A stretch of DNA of 64,000 nt from the NCBI RefSeq assembly GCF_017876775.1, contig NZ_JAGIOP010000002.1, positions 3,472,001-3,536,000 of the forward strand, read 5' to 3'. How positions within the stretch are numbered: position 1 is the first letter of the stretch; each line of letters begins with the position of its first letter. Positions 1 through 10,197 of the stretch are shown piece by piece. The notes beneath the pieces are model-generated. The model saw nothing but the letters and a program-made list of their open reading frames with translations. It did not search any database and was not told the origin of the DNA. Source of the DNA: Mycolicibacterium lutetiense. GTDB lineage: Bacteria > Actinomycetota > Actinomycetes > Mycobacteriales > Mycobacteriaceae. Position numbers and translations under genes: made by a program.

Positions 1-822
1 GTCTCGACCGGTGTGACGAACGGCTTTTGGCGACAAGCGGTTCTGCAATCGGCCGACGATGTCGACGCCGGCCTGCGGACCGCGCACGAGCGCCTGGGAT
101 CGGCACGGTCCGTCGCCGTCATCGGAGGTGGCGCTGCCGCGGCTAGCAGCGCGGCCAACATCGCCGTCCGGTGGCCCGCCATTCGAGTCGGGCTGTACTT
201 CCCGGGGGAACACCCTCTGCCGCAGCATCATCGACGGGCCCGGAAGCGGGTCGAGGCCAGGCTGACCGCGGCAGGGGTGACGCTGCACCCCGGTCATCGA
301 GCTGTGGTGCCCGACGGCTTCGACTGCGCGGCCATCACATCCGAACCCGTCCACTGGAGCACCGGTCAGCCTCCGGTGCGCGCGGATGCGGTGTTGTGGG
401 CCGTCGGCCGGGTCCGGCCCAACACGGCCTGGCTGCCGGCGGACATGCTCGACGCGGAAGGGTTCGTACGGGTGACTTCCGACCTACGGGTGCCGGGACT
501 CGACGGCGTGTTCGCGGTCGGCGACGTCGCGGCCACCGACCCGCTGCGATCATCGGCCCGCAATCGGGCCGACGGACTGCTGGCCCGCAACGTAGCGGCC
601 TACTTCGCCGGCGGTCGGATGCGGACCTACCGGCCGCCGACCAGCCGTTGGGGATCAGTCCTGGGGGTACAGCCTGACGGGCTGGAGGTATTCGCGCCCA
701 ACGGATTTGCCTTCCGATTCCCGTCCTGGTCGATTGAACGGGTGCTGCAGCCGTGGATCGTCCGCCGAGGCATCTACCGCGGGGTACGGGCCTCAGATCA
801 GAACATCGTCACCAACGGCTGA
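1..822 (+). CDS. FAD/NAD-dependent oxidoreductase (NDH-2/AIF-like), C-terminal part
   Basis: The 5' end lies outside the window. The frame is open from base 1, and the codons before the first Met read VSTGV, which looks like the end of the first FAD-domain strand of this family. What remains holds the inserted NAD-binding Rossmann motif (VAVIGGGAAAASSA) and the second FAD motif DGVFAVGDVAATD, which ends in the Asp that contacts the flavin. A short C-terminal domain follows. The family reduces quinones or other acceptors with NAD(P)H. The substrate cannot be told from this fragment. The 3' end overlaps the convergent cupin gene by 25 bp. Confidence 0.8.
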   Translation, partial: VSTGVTNGFWRQAVLQSADDVDAGLRTAHERLGSARSVAVIGGGAAAASSAANIAVRWPAIRVGLYFPGEHPLPQHHRRARKRVEARLTAAGVTLHPGHRAVVPDGFDCAAITSEPVHWSTGQPPVRADAVLWAVGRVRPNTAWLPADMLDAEGFVRVTSDLRVPGLDGVFAVGDVAATDPLRSSARNRADGLLARNVAAYFAGGRMRTYRPPTSRWGSVLGVQPDGLEVFAPNGFAFRFPSWSIERVLQPWIVRRGIYRGVRASDQNIVTNG

Positions 823-1208
823 TCGACGGGCACCACGTACGTGGACAACATCAGGGTCCGCACGGTGCCGACGTTGTGGGCGTTGTGGATGACCCCGGCC
901 GGGATGAGGAACGGGTCGCCCGAATGCAGGTGCTGGGTGGGCCGATCGTCGAAGACCATGTCGACGTCGCCCTGGACGATATAGCCCACTTCAGGTCCGG
1001 GGTGGCTGTGGCGGCCCGACTCCTTGCCCACCGGGATCTCGAATCGGTTCTGGATGATCTCGAATCCCGGTGTGGGGGCCGCGGAACGCTGAAGTTCGGT
1101 GCGGGACACCCCTGCAGTCGGGTCATCGGCGAGCGCGGTAGGAGCGGTGAGGGTGGCTGCCGCGGCGATCGACGCGAATGCGGCCAGGGCGAGGCGGGTG
1201 CGTGTCAT
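798..1208 (-). CDS. Secreted cupin-domain protein
   Basis: A 136-residue protein. The ATG at 1208 is preferred over an upstream in-frame start because it places MTRTRLALAAFASIAAAA directly at the N terminus as a signal peptide, with likely cleavage after TALA. The mature part is a single cupin barrel. It shows a His-rich first motif (GRHSHPGPEVGYIVQG) and a second motif around GDPFLIPAGVIHNAHN, giving the usual His/His/Glu/His metal site. The ligand or reaction is unknown. Small exported cupins like this are common in actinobacteria. Its stop lies inside the convergent oxidoreductase gene. Confidence 0.75.
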   Translation of the reverse strand: MTRTRLALAAFASIAAAATLTAPTALADDPTAGVSRTELQRSAAPTPGFEIIQNRFEIPVGKESGRHSHPGPEVGYIVQGDVDMVFDDRPTQHLHSGDPFLIPAGVIHNAHNVGTVRTLMLSTYVVPVDQPLVTMF

Positions 1209-1300
1209 GCCTCCATGACAGTCGCCTCGGCCGATCAAGTCCAACGATGCTTTTAGATGGTTTTGATCTGTATCGGTGATGACGCTTTCGCGAACGTGGC

Positions 1301-2632
<1,332 letters not shown>

Positions 2633-2688
2633 CTAACAACGCCTGAGCTGTGGGTACTGTGGCCGCGCCCGGAGTAACCCGTCTGTTA

Positions 2689-3567
2689 TCAAGGTGATTC
2701 GGTTCTGATGCCGGAAGAGCCCGGCCGCCGCCACTCGCGTGGTGACACGCCGTGCGTCCGGCGGAACTGGCGGCTGAAGTATCCAGGGTCGGCCATTCCG
2801 ACCCGCATGGCGACCTCTGCCACAGCCAGGTCCGTCTTGCTCAACAGGTCGCGCGCCCGACCCATCCTGCGCTCGTTGATCCATTCACCGACCGTGCGTC
2901 CGGTCCGCCGGCGCACCAGCGTGGTGAGATGACCCGCTGTCATCCCGACCTCGCCTGCGACGTCACTGAGTGACAGGGGCTCGGACAACCGACGGTCGAT
3001 CACCGAGAACACCTCGGCCAGCAACGGCTCGCCGCTACGGCGCAGGTCGCTCACGACATCGTCGGCGAGACGGGCCAGATCGATGAGCAGCAGGGTCAGA
3101 TGCGCCAGCACCGCTTGGCGGTAACCCTCACGCCGGGCGGCCAGCTCATCCTCGATCGATTGGATGGTGGTGTCCCACAGCCGTTGTCGATGGGCGGGCA
3201 CGTGCAGTTGCAACAGCCCGCCCGACCGGCCGTGGAGGAAGGGGAACAGCAGTGGATGAGCCTGCCAGGTGGGCCAGGGTGAGCCGGCGTCGTGTCCCAG
3301 AGCGGTGGGGTCGAAGAATACGCCGACCCCGTCGGCGTCGGCGGCCAGCGGCCGTGGGTCGATCACCTCGCCGGCTGCCACCACATAGATGACTCCGTCG
3401 GTCGGTACGTACCAGAGCACCGGGAAGTCGTGTATGTGCGGCCGGTGTTCGGGGAGTTCCGCACGCCGGCCCCGGGTGACCGACACCGGCGGCGCGTCGC
3501 GGTCGGTCCAATAGCGGTAGACCGGGACACCATTGCGGTGACGAACCAAGCGGGACGCGTCGGGCAT
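2689..3567 (-). CDS. AraC-family transcriptional regulator
   Basis: About 292 residues from the ATG at 3567; an in-frame ATG at 3615 would add 16 residues but begins inside an inverted repeat. The N-terminal half is a cupin-like sensor domain (HIHDFPVLWYVPTDGVIYVVAAGEV). The C-terminal 100 residues hold two helix-turn-helix motifs: LSLSDVAGEVGMTAGHLTTL, and VAEVAMRVGMADPGYFSRQF, followed by the FRRTHGVSPREWR signature. It is divergent from the methyltransferase gene and is its likely local regulator. The effector is unknown. Confidence 0.88.
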   Translation of the reverse strand: MPDASRLVRHRNGVPVYRYWTDRDAPPVSVTRGRRAELPEHRPHIHDFPVLWYVPTDGVIYVVAAGEVIDPRPLAADADGVGVFFDPTALGHDAGSPWPTWQAHPLLFPFLHGRSGGLLQLHVPAHRQRLWDTTIQSIEDELAARREGYRQAVLAHLTLLLIDLARLADDVVSDLRRSGEPLLAEVFSVIDRRLSEPLSLSDVAGEVGMTAGHLTTLVRRRTGRTVGEWINERRMGRARDLLSKTDLAVAEVAMRVGMADPGYFSRQFRRTHGVSPREWRRPGSSGIRTESP

Positions 3568-3610
3568 ACCGCCAAAGATAATCCTGATATTGCCAATCTT
3601 CACCCAACTA

Positions 3611-3637
3611 TCCATGTTCTGACCGTTGGAACATGGA
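3611..3637. promoter_or_regulatory. Inverted repeat between AraC gene and methyltransferase
   Basis: Perfect 9-bp arms TCCATGTTC (3611-3619) and GAACATGGA (3629-3637) flank a 9-bp spacer. The right arm covers the first ATG of the methyltransferase gene. It could be an AraC operator or a 5' mRNA hairpin limiting translation. Confidence 0.5.
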
Positions 3638-4235
3638 GGTCATGACCGAACATCGTCCACATCTTCTGAAGAACCACCATGACTACCTGCCTGCTACGGG
3701 CCATGACGTGTTCCTGCCCGGCTACGACCTGATGACGCGGGTCCTGGGAATGAACCCCGCCTACCGCGAACTGGTCGCGCAGGCCGGGCTTTCAACCGGG
3801 CAGCGGATCGTCGAAATAGGTTGTGGAACCGGTAATCTCACCGTCCGCGCCAAGAATGCATGTCCGGGCGCCGACATCGTGGGTACCGATCCGGATCCGC
3901 GCGCGCTGCGACGGGCAGAGCGAAAAACCAAGGGCATGAACGGTATCGGATTCACCCGGGCCTACGCCCAGGATCTCCCGTTCAGCGACGGCGAGTTCGA
4001 CCTGGCACTGTCCTCGATGATGTTGCACCACCTCGACGAGGCGACCAAGGTGGCCGCCACCGCCGAGGTGTTCCGGGTCCTGCGGCCGGGTGGCAGGTTA
4101 CACATCGTCGACGTGCGCGGCGATGCCCTGTCCGGGTTGCTCGAGAACACCGGGTTCGATTGCACGACGGTGGGTTCCGGACGTATCCGGCTGGCCGGAA
4201 GTCTTACCTACCTCCGTGCGACGCGTCCGGCGTGA
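3633..4235 (+). CDS. Class I SAM-dependent methyltransferase
   Basis: Up to 200 residues. Motif I is IVEIGCGTGNLTVRA (SAM glycine loop), followed by DIVGTDPDPRAL (acidic residue for the ribose). Motif IV-like FSDGEFDLALSSMMLHHL and motif V-like VLRPGGRLHIVDV complete the Rossmann-like fold of the Methyltransf_11/25 type. The substrate is unknown. ATG at 3633 or 3642 are both possible; GGAGG sits only 2 bp before the second. The 3' end overlaps the convergent CocE-type hydrolase gene by 32 bp. Confidence 0.87.
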   Translation: MEVMTEHRPHLLKNHHDYLPATGHDVFLPGYDLMTRVLGMNPAYRELVAQAGLSTGQRIVEIGCGTGNLTVRAKNACPGADIVGTDPDPRALRRAERKTKGMNGIGFTRAYAQDLPFSDGEFDLALSSMMLHHLDEATKVAATAEVFRVLRPGGRLHIVDVRGDALSGLLENTGFDCTTVGSGRIRLAGSLTYLRATRPA

Positions 4236-6144
4236 ACGCCGCGGGCGCGGCCAACGGAATGAGCAGACTCGACGGCGAATCTCCACCCTGACGGATGCGG
4301 TAGGTCCCCGCGACCAGTGCCTCCCGCGCCGGCTGAGTGGGGACCAGGTGGGGGAAGTCGTAGGTGGTCAGGGTCAGCCGCAACCGGTGACCCGGTTCGA
4401 TCAGGGCACCGGTGGGGAAGATCTCCAGGTCATACCGGGTCAGTTCGCCGCGCACGACGGGTTCGGCGGCGGCGCGGGTACTGATGTGATGCGGCCGTAG
4501 CACCGTCCCGTCCGGCGTAAACCACGTCTTCTCCGGATCCAGGGCCCGGTGTGAACCGAGCAGCGCGCCTTGGGTCAGCGGCCGGCTGGCTCCGTCCGGT
4601 GCGACGTCGTCGAGGTGGGCGACCCACAGGGTTTCGGTGGTGTCGGCGGTTGCCTGCAGGGTCAAGGTGACCGGGCCGGCGATGAGTTGGGTCTCGGCGA
4701 ACTCGGCAGTGGTGTAGGTCAGGGCCTCCCGCTGCAGGCGGCGGTTGTCCAGGTCGTAGCGGATTCGGCGGCCCCGCTGGGCGGCCATGAAGCTGCCCAT
4801 TCCCAGGGTCCACTGTTCCAGGCTGCGTCCAGACACGGGACCACGGAGCGCGTAACGCAGTGTCGCTTCGGTCTGGTCGGTGGCCGGTTCGGCCGCCAGC
4901 TGCCCGCCTTCGGCGAGATACAGCCGGGTCGGCGTGGCCTCCGGGAACGGATAGTCCTGCGCCTGGAACCATTCCGAGCTGCCGATGGCCTGGAAGCGGA
5001 TCGGGGCGCCGGTCACCTCGGCGGAGGCATCGTCTTTGAGCCAGTGGTCAAACCAGCGCAACTGCAACGCATGAATGTGCAGGCCGTCGAGATCCGATAC
5101 GTGATACCAGGGGCCCATGATCAGCTGCACCCGGTCCGACAGCGGCTGGCCGGGCTCCATCGGAGCGTACGGCGGCCGACCGGCGTAGGCGTTCTGCAGT
5201 GCGGCGTAGTTCAGTGGGGCACCGCGCTGGAAGGCGTCGTGCCAGCCGCCGACCAGGAAGACAGCCACCTGGTTGTGCGCGATATCGGGCAGCACGTCCG
5301 AGGCCCGCATGGTGTCCCAGAACGGCCCGTCGAACGCGGTGTCCCCGCCGCCGGCGGCGTCGGAGATCATCGACCGGAAGTACTGGCGCTGGTCCCGCCC
5401 GCGTTGGCGCACCGTGGCCAGGCCACCGGCCCGGGGGCGCTCATGCGCACCGCGCCGGGCGAACTCCAGGACCGGGTTGACCAGGTTCAGCAGTGAATAG
5501 ACCGCGCCGTAGGCCTGCACCGTGCGCATGTGCGGCACGCCGCCCATGGTGACCACATCGCGGTAGAAGTCATTGGCGGCCATCACCGGGAAGATCGCCT
5601 TCAGCGGTGAGTCGGGGCCGACCGCGGCTGCGGTGAGCAGCTGATTGATGGCCAGGTAGGAGATGCCGAACATCCCGACCCGGCCGTTGGAATTGGGCAG
5701 TCGCGCAGCCCAATTCACCAGATCTACCCCGTCCTGGACCTGGACTTCACCCAGCATCTCGAAGGATCCGCCCGAGGCGCCGGTGCCCCGGACGTCGGCC
5801 ATCACCTCGATGTAACCGCGGCGGATCAGGTATGGGGTGGCCCCACCGCCGATCTGGGCGGCCGGCGGCGGGGCCTTCTTGCCGTACGGGGTGATGGACA
5901 ACAGCACGGGGAACGGCCCCGGTGCCGGTGCCCCGGTTTCGGGGACCGTCGGATAGTGGATGTCGGCCCGGAGCACGGTGCCGTCGGAGACGCGGACGGC
6001 CACATTGTGGTGGACGCCGACGCCGTAGCGCGCCGGCGGAGGGGTCCATTCGGGTTCCAGTGGCGACGGTGTGCGCTTACGGACTCGTGTCGTCTTCTGC
6101 CCGGCCACCGTGGTACCTCGGGCAACCTGCCACCGGTTCGCCAT
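4204..6144 (-). CDS. CocE/NonD-type alpha/beta hydrolase (X-Pro dipeptidyl-peptidase S15 family)
   Basis: 646 residues, the usual size for the family. The N-terminal catalytic domain has the oxyanion-region PVLLSITPYGKK, the VMADVRGTGASGG strand and the nucleophile motif GISYLA (Ser162). The Asp and His of the triad probably lie in GGWHDAFQRG and GPWYHVSDLDGLH. The C-terminal part from about residue 380 is the jelly-roll CocE/NonD domain, ending in the lipophilic strand LRLTLTTYDFPHL. It should hydrolyse an ester or amide. No signal peptide is seen. Confidence 0.88.
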   Translation of the reverse strand: MANRWQVARGTTVAGQKTTRVRKRTPSPLEPEWTPPPARYGVGVHHNVAVRVSDGTVLRADIHYPTVPETGAPAPGPFPVLLSITPYGKKAPPPAAQIGGGATPYLIRRGYIEVMADVRGTGASGGSFEMLGEVQVQDGVDLVNWAARLPNSNGRVGMFGISYLAINQLLTAAAVGPDSPLKAIFPVMAANDFYRDVVTMGGVPHMRTVQAYGAVYSLLNLVNPVLEFARRGAHERPRAGGLATVRQRGRDQRQYFRSMISDAAGGGDTAFDGPFWDTMRASDVLPDIAHNQVAVFLVGGWHDAFQRGAPLNYAALQNAYAGRPPYAPMEPGQPLSDRVQLIMGPWYHVSDLDGLHIHALQLRWFDHWLKDDASAEVTGAPIRFQAIGSSEWFQAQDYPFPEATPTRLYLAEGGQLAAEPATDQTEATLRYALRGPVSGRSLEQWTLGMGSFMAAQRGRRIRYDLDNRRLQREALTYTTAEFAETQLIAGPVTLTLQATADTTETLWVAHLDDVAPDGASRPLTQGALLGSHRALDPEKTWFTPDGTVLRPHHISTRAAAEPVVRGELTRYDLEIFPTGALIEPGHRLRLTLTTYDFPHLVPTQPAREALVAGTYRIRQGGDSPSSLLIPLAAPAAFTPDASHGGR

Positions 6145-6189
6145 CCGTCCTCCTTGACGTATCGACCTGGTTCCACGGTAGCCAGTGGG

Positions 6190-6588
6190 CTACCCGGCCA
6201 TGAACTCCGAGTAGGCCGAGGCCAGTTCCGGTGACAGCGCCGTCACGTTGCATGCTCGCTGCGTGTCCCCGATCGGTGCCAGGATGCCCCGCAGGTCGTT
6301 GTACTCCTGCGGATTCGCGGTGAAGTATCCGCGCAGCGTCTCCGCGGCCTCCGGACGCGACTGGGTGAACGCAGCGGTCACCGCCTGGTTGGCACCCGGG
6401 TGGCTGTTCAGATAGGTGCGCGCGGCGCCGGTGGTGCTACTGACCGTGCCGGCCACCCCGCTGGCGCTGCAATCGGGTGCCGCGGCCGCCGTCGGCGCGC
6501 CGATCAGTGCCGCGGCAACGCCGCCCAGCAGGCCTGCGGTGCAAGCGCCGGCAATTCCGCGGCGCGCGGTGATAGCAGTGAATTTCAT
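6190..6588 (-). CDS. Secreted hemophore-related protein (Rv0203/Rv1174c-like)
   Basis: 132 residues from the ATG at 6588, which lies 7 bp after a GAAGGA ribosome site; the ATG two codons upstream has only a 1-bp spacing. A signal peptide ends near APTAAAAP. The mature protein starts with DCSASGVAGTVSSTTGAARTYLNSHPGANQAVTAA and ends near CNVTALSPELASAYSEFM, giving two Cys for one disulfide. Helical Cys-pair proteins of this type form the mycobacterial hemophore-related family, some members of which bind heme outside the cell. Heme binding by this one is inferred. Confidence 0.75.
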   Translation of the reverse strand: MKFTAITARRGIAGACTAGLLGGVAAALIGAPTAAAAPDCSASGVAGTVSSTTGAARTYLNSHPGANQAVTAAFTQSRPEAAETLRGYFTANPQEYNDLRGILAPIGDTQRACNVTALSPELASAYSEFMAG

Positions 6589-6897
6589 GATCATTTCCTT
6601 CGGGATTGTGTTGGGTCGCGATGCGTGATCGCGGATGTCCCCGGCCCGAATTCGAAAGTAACCCCGATGCCGTCGAGCAAAGCATCTCCGCTGTGAAACA
6701 GCTGTGACGGGTGTGGTGGCGTTACGGCGGGCGACGTGAATTGCGCCTCAATATCGCCGAATTGCGGCCGATGATCTTGAATTGTCTCAGAGACCGGAGG
6801 CCATTCTTAATTGATCGTGATCTGCGGCGTTCGAGGTAGTGACCGAATTGTTATTCGGGTGCCGCCCAGCTAACTGATCTGTTCACTGCCCATACGG
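6589..6897. other. AT-richer intergenic region upstream of hemophore-like gene
   Basis: About 309 bp with no convincing gene. By eye the stretch 6720-6870 is clearly more AT-rich than its surroundings (runs such as TTCTTAATTGATCGTGATC). It should hold the promoter of the hemophore-like gene. I found no good match to the mycobacterial iron box (TTAGGTTAGGCTAACCTAA type), and only a weak hairpin GCTGT-GAA-ACAGC near 6690. Confidence 0.5.
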
Positions 6898-8445
6898 TCA
6901 CCAGGTGTCGATGAACCGTGCACGGGCGGCGGGCCGTTCGTGCTGAGCGGCGGCGGCCAACGTGGCAGCGATCAACCCCCGGGTTTCGGCCGGGTCGATG
7001 ACGTCGTCGATCTCGAACAGCGCGGCGGAGTTCAGCGCCCGCGCGTTCTCCTCGGCAGCTGCGGTGGCGGCGCGCACGGCCTGCTCGCGCTCGTCGTCAT
7101 CGGCGATGGCCTCCAGTTCCTTCCGCAAACCCAGGCGAACGGCCCCCTCCAGGCCCATCGGACCCAGATGGGCACCCGGCCACGCCAGCGTGAGCAGTGG
7201 CTCGTGCAGGCTTCCGCCGCACATCGCCTGTGCACCAAGGCCGTAGCCCCGCCGCAGGATCACCGCGACCAACGGCACCGTCAGTGCCGCGCCGGCCACC
7301 AGCATCCGTGAACCGCGCCGGACCAGGGCCTCAGCTTCCGCGGCCGGGCCGACCATGTATCCGGGGCAGTCCACCAGCGACACCACCGGCAGGCCGAATG
7401 CATTGCACAGTTGCAGGAACCGGGCGGCCTTGTCGGACGCCGCGGCGGTGATGGCGCCGGCCATCACCATGGTGTTGTTGGCGATGATGCCGACGGGCTT
7501 ACCGTCGATGCGCGCCAGGGCTGTCACCATTTCCGGCGCGAACTTCTGCCGCAAGAAGGTGACCGAGCCGGTGTCGGCGAGCGTCTCGATGATCGGTGCC
7601 ACCAGATAGGCGCGCCGCGCCCGTTCGGGAATCATCGTGCGCAGGGCAGTTTGGTCGGCTACGGGGCCCGGTTCGGTCGGCCCGGTGAAGTAACCCAGCA
7701 CTGTCCTGGTGGTCGCGACCGCCTGCTGTTCGTCCGCCACGACAATGTCGACGACACCGTTGGACGCCTGCACCGAGATCGGGCCGACGTCGTCGGGGGC
7801 GACCTCGCCGAGGCCACCGCCGGCGATCATCGCCGGTCCGCCCATCCCGATCGAGCTGTCCTCGGTCGCGACGATCAGGTCGGCCGCACCGGCGATCACC
7901 GCGTTGCCGGCGAAACACCGGCCCTTGACCACCGCGATGCGTGGCACCAGGCCGGACAGCCCGGCCCACAACGCGAATGCCCGGATGTCCAGGGACGAGA
8001 CGGTCGGAATGTCGGTGTCACCCGGGCGGCCGCCACCGCCTTCGGCGAAGAACACCGTCGGCAACTTCAGCCGCTCGATGATCTCGAACAACCGGTCCTT
8101 CTTGCGGTGGCCGATGGCGCCCTGGGTGCCGGCCAGCACCGTGTAGTCGTACGCGAGCACCGCACACGCGGCGCCGCCGATCCGTGCGGTTCCGGCCAGC
8201 AGCCCGTCGCCGGGTGTGCGTTCGACGAGGTCGTCGAGGCTGCGACGTTGTCGCTGCGCCGCGATCGCGAACCGGCCGTACTCGACGAACGATCCGTCGT
8301 CGACCAGGTCGGAGATGTTCTCCCGCGCCGTGCGGCCCCCTGCCGCGTGGCGGCGGGTTACCACCTCCGGTCTGCCGGCGTCCTCCGTCAGCGCTTTTCG
8401 GCGCAGCAGTTCAGCGAGATCGGCGCGGAGAGGTTCGTCGGGCAT
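6898..8445 (-). CDS. Acyl-CoA carboxylase carboxyltransferase (beta) subunit
   Basis: 515 residues from the ATG at 8445 (MPDEPLRADLAELL), behind an AGGAGA ribosome site; longer in-frame starts reach into the divergent gene and are not supported. Two crotonase-like halves are visible. The N half has RENISDLVDDGSFVEYG and GGGGRPGDTD. The C half has DKAARFLQLCNAFGLPVVSLVDCPGYMVGP and GSLHEPLLTLAWPGAHLGPMGLEGAV. The family moves a carboxyl group from biotin to acetyl-, propionyl- or other acyl-CoAs. No biotin-carrying alpha subunit lies nearby, so the partner and substrate are unknown. Confidence 0.85.
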   Translation of the reverse strand: MPDEPLRADLAELLRRKALTEDAGRPEVVTRRHAAGGRTARENISDLVDDGSFVEYGRFAIAAQRQRRSLDDLVERTPGDGLLAGTARIGGAACAVLAYDYTVLAGTQGAIGHRKKDRLFEIIERLKLPTVFFAEGGGGRPGDTDIPTVSSLDIRAFALWAGLSGLVPRIAVVKGRCFAGNAVIAGAADLIVATEDSSIGMGGPAMIAGGGLGEVAPDDVGPISVQASNGVVDIVVADEQQAVATTRTVLGYFTGPTEPGPVADQTALRTMIPERARRAYLVAPIIETLADTGSVTFLRQKFAPEMVTALARIDGKPVGIIANNTMVMAGAITAAASDKAARFLQLCNAFGLPVVSLVDCPGYMVGPAAEAEALVRRGSRMLVAGAALTVPLVAVILRRGYGLGAQAMCGGSLHEPLLTLAWPGAHLGPMGLEGAVRLGLRKELEAIADDDEREQAVRAATAAAEENARALNSAALFEIDDVIDPAETRGLIAATLAAAAQHERPAARARFIDTW

Positions 8446-8494
8446 CGGCAGTCTCCTGGAATAGCAGGCGTGCGGTCCGGGGTTGCGCACAGAT

Positions 8495-8938
8495 GTGACC
8501 GCCACCTCATCTAACCCGGAGTTCAATCCACGCGATCTGCTGGCCGAGGCCCGCTTGGGGGTGCTGGCCACGATCAAGGTCTCCGGTATGCCGCAGTTGT
8601 CACCGGTGACGCCGTTCTTCGACCGGGCCACCGACGTCATCTATGTCTCGATGACCGAGGGGCGGGCCAAGACGATCAACCTGCGTCGCGATCCGCGGGC
8701 CGCGCTCGAAGTGACCAGTGCCGACGGCTGGGCCTGGGCGACCGCCGAAGGATCAGTGACTCTGACCGGGCCGGGTACCGATCCGCATGGCCCCGAGGTC
8801 GAGGCGCTGGTCGCCTACTACCGCAGAGCGGCAGGGGAGCACCCCGATTGGGACGAGTACCGATCGGTGATGGTCGCCGACCGCCGGGTACTGATGGCGC
8901 TGACCGTCGAGCGGGTGTACGGGGAGAAGCTGCGCTGA
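8495..8938 (+). CDS. PPOX-class (F420/FMN split-barrel) protein
   Basis: 147 residues from the GTG at 8495; a TTG at 8483 is an alternative. The sequence runs DLLAEARLGVLATIKVSGMPQLSPVTPFF, then VIYVSMTEGRAKTINLRRDPRAALEV, the typical split-barrel flavin/deazaflavin-binding order of the Rv1155-like family. The end MALTVERVYGEKL is also typical. These proteins bind F420 or FMN and reduce or bind varied ligands. The gene is divergent from the carboxyltransferase gene with about 50 bp between them. Confidence 0.8.
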   Translation: MTATSSNPEFNPRDLLAEARLGVLATIKVSGMPQLSPVTPFFDRATDVIYVSMTEGRAKTINLRRDPRAALEVTSADGWAWATAEGSVTLTGPGTDPHGPEVEALVAYYRRAAGEHPDWDEYRSVMVADRRVLMALTVERVYGEKLR

Positions 8939-8952
8939 CTGTCCGCCGCGTC

Positions 8953-10197
8953 TCAGCCCAGCGGGATCTCGGCCGCGATCCGGTCCAGCACCGCGGGGTA
9001 GCGGTTGGCCTCACGGTGCGCACCGGGCTTGCCGCTGCTGACGATTGCGGCGGACAGACTGCGCTTCGGGTCGGCCCACACCGCGATGTCGACGAGGCCG
9101 GTATGTCCGAACGCGCCTTCGGTGTTGCGGCCGAACGGCCCGAAGCGTTTGCCGCCGAGCATGTATCCCGTGCCCCAGCGCATCGGCTTGAGTCCGGTCG
9201 CCACATCGGGTCGCATCCGTCGGGCCGGCGTCGTCGCGGCCTGCAGCGTCTCGGGCTTCATGATCCGGACCCCGTCGAGTTCGCCTCCGCGCCGCAGGAT
9301 CTCGGCGAACCGGGACAACTCATCGGCATTGGAGACGGTGGTCGACGAGGGGATGACGCTGGTGAGGAACAACGGGGTGTTGCTGAGCGGGATGATCCGG
9401 TCAAGCGTCCCGCCCACCGCGGCCCGGAACGCCGCGGCGATCGGTGCGGGTAGCGGTTTACCGGTGACGTGGCTGGGCGCGACCAGCGGAACCTCCTCTG
9501 GGGCAACGCCGTAATTGGTCCACCGGAAGCCCAGCGGGTCGAGGATCTCATCGGCGAGGATGTCGCGGATGTTGCGACCGGTGGCCGCCGAGACGATCTC
9601 GCGGATCAACGGGCCCCAGGTCAGCCCGTGGTAGATGTGCACCAGGCCCGGTCGGTACACCGGTTTCAGCAGGGCCAGTTGCTCACGGGTGTACTCGCTG
9701 TCGTCGACGCGGGTGACGTCGGGACGTGGTCCGGTGTGGATCGGGACTCCGGCACTGTGGGTCACCACATGCCGGATGGTGGTGCGGTCCTTGCCGTGGC
9801 TGGTGTAGCTCGGCAGGTAGTCGCAGACCCGGTCATCGAGGGAGAAATGTCCCTGCTCGACGAGCATGTGCACCACGGTCGTGCTGATCGCCTTGGCCGC
9901 CGAGTAGACGCAGAACGGGGTCGCGGTGGTGACGGGAATCTTCTCGGCATCTGGCGCGTCGGCGGGACCGTTGCCCCAGCCGTGGCCGATGGCCCGGTTC
10001 AGTACGGTTTTCCCGTTGCGCCGCAAGCACACCTGGATGGCCGGGTGCAGCCCGGATCCATACCAGTAGCGCACGGATTCCCAGATGCGTTCGACCGCCT
10101 TGGGGTCGATTTCCGAATGGTCTTCCGCGCCGATGTCGGTGACCGCGTCCAGGTCGGCGGGGAGGGCGATCTTGCCGATCGGTGCTGGTTGGCTCAT
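8953..10197 (-). CDS. Beta-lactamase-fold serine hydrolase (class C/esterase type)
   Basis: 414 residues from the ATG at 10197. The active-site SxxK motif is SAAK at 99-102 ([12 protein letters not shown]). The second catalytic Tyr is probably in [10 protein letters not shown]. The late [14 protein letters not shown] strand corresponds to the KTG-like element. No signal peptide is present, so it is probably a cytoplasmic esterase or peptidase-like enzyme rather than a drug-resistance lactamase. Its ATG overlaps the stop of the nitrobindin gene by 4 bp (ATGA), so the two are translationally coupled. Confidence 0.85.
   Translation of the reverse strand: MSQPAPIGKIALPADLDAVTDIGAEDHSEIDPKAVERIWESVRYWYGSGLHPAIQVCLRRNGKTVLNRAIGHGWGNGPADAPDAEKIPVTTATPFCVYSAAKAISTTVVHMLVEQGHFSLDDRVCDYLPSYTSHGKDRTTIRHVVTHSAGVPIHTGPRPDVTRVDDSEYTREQLALLKPVYRPGLVHIYHGLTWGPLIREIVSAATGRNIRDILADEILDPLGFRWTNYGVAPEEVPLVAPSHVTGKPLPAPIAAAFRAAVGGTLDRIIPLSNTPLFLTSVIPSSTTVSNADELSRFAEILRRGGELDGVRIMKPETLQAATTPARRMRPDVATGLKPMRWGTGYMLGGKRFGPFGRNTEGAFGHTGLVDIAVWADPKRSLSAAIVSSGKPGAHREANRYPAVLDRIAAEIPLG

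Noticed and set aside
4570-5496. Long plus-strand open frame opposite the CocE-type hydrolase
   Set aside because: It is antisense to a clear hydrolase with catalytic motifs. Its Gly/Arg/Val-rich product is typical of GC-driven shadow frames.
8446-8640. Longer N terminus for the carboxyltransferase
   Set aside because: The added 65 residues overlap the divergent PPOX gene and precede the supported ATG with its AGGAGA site.
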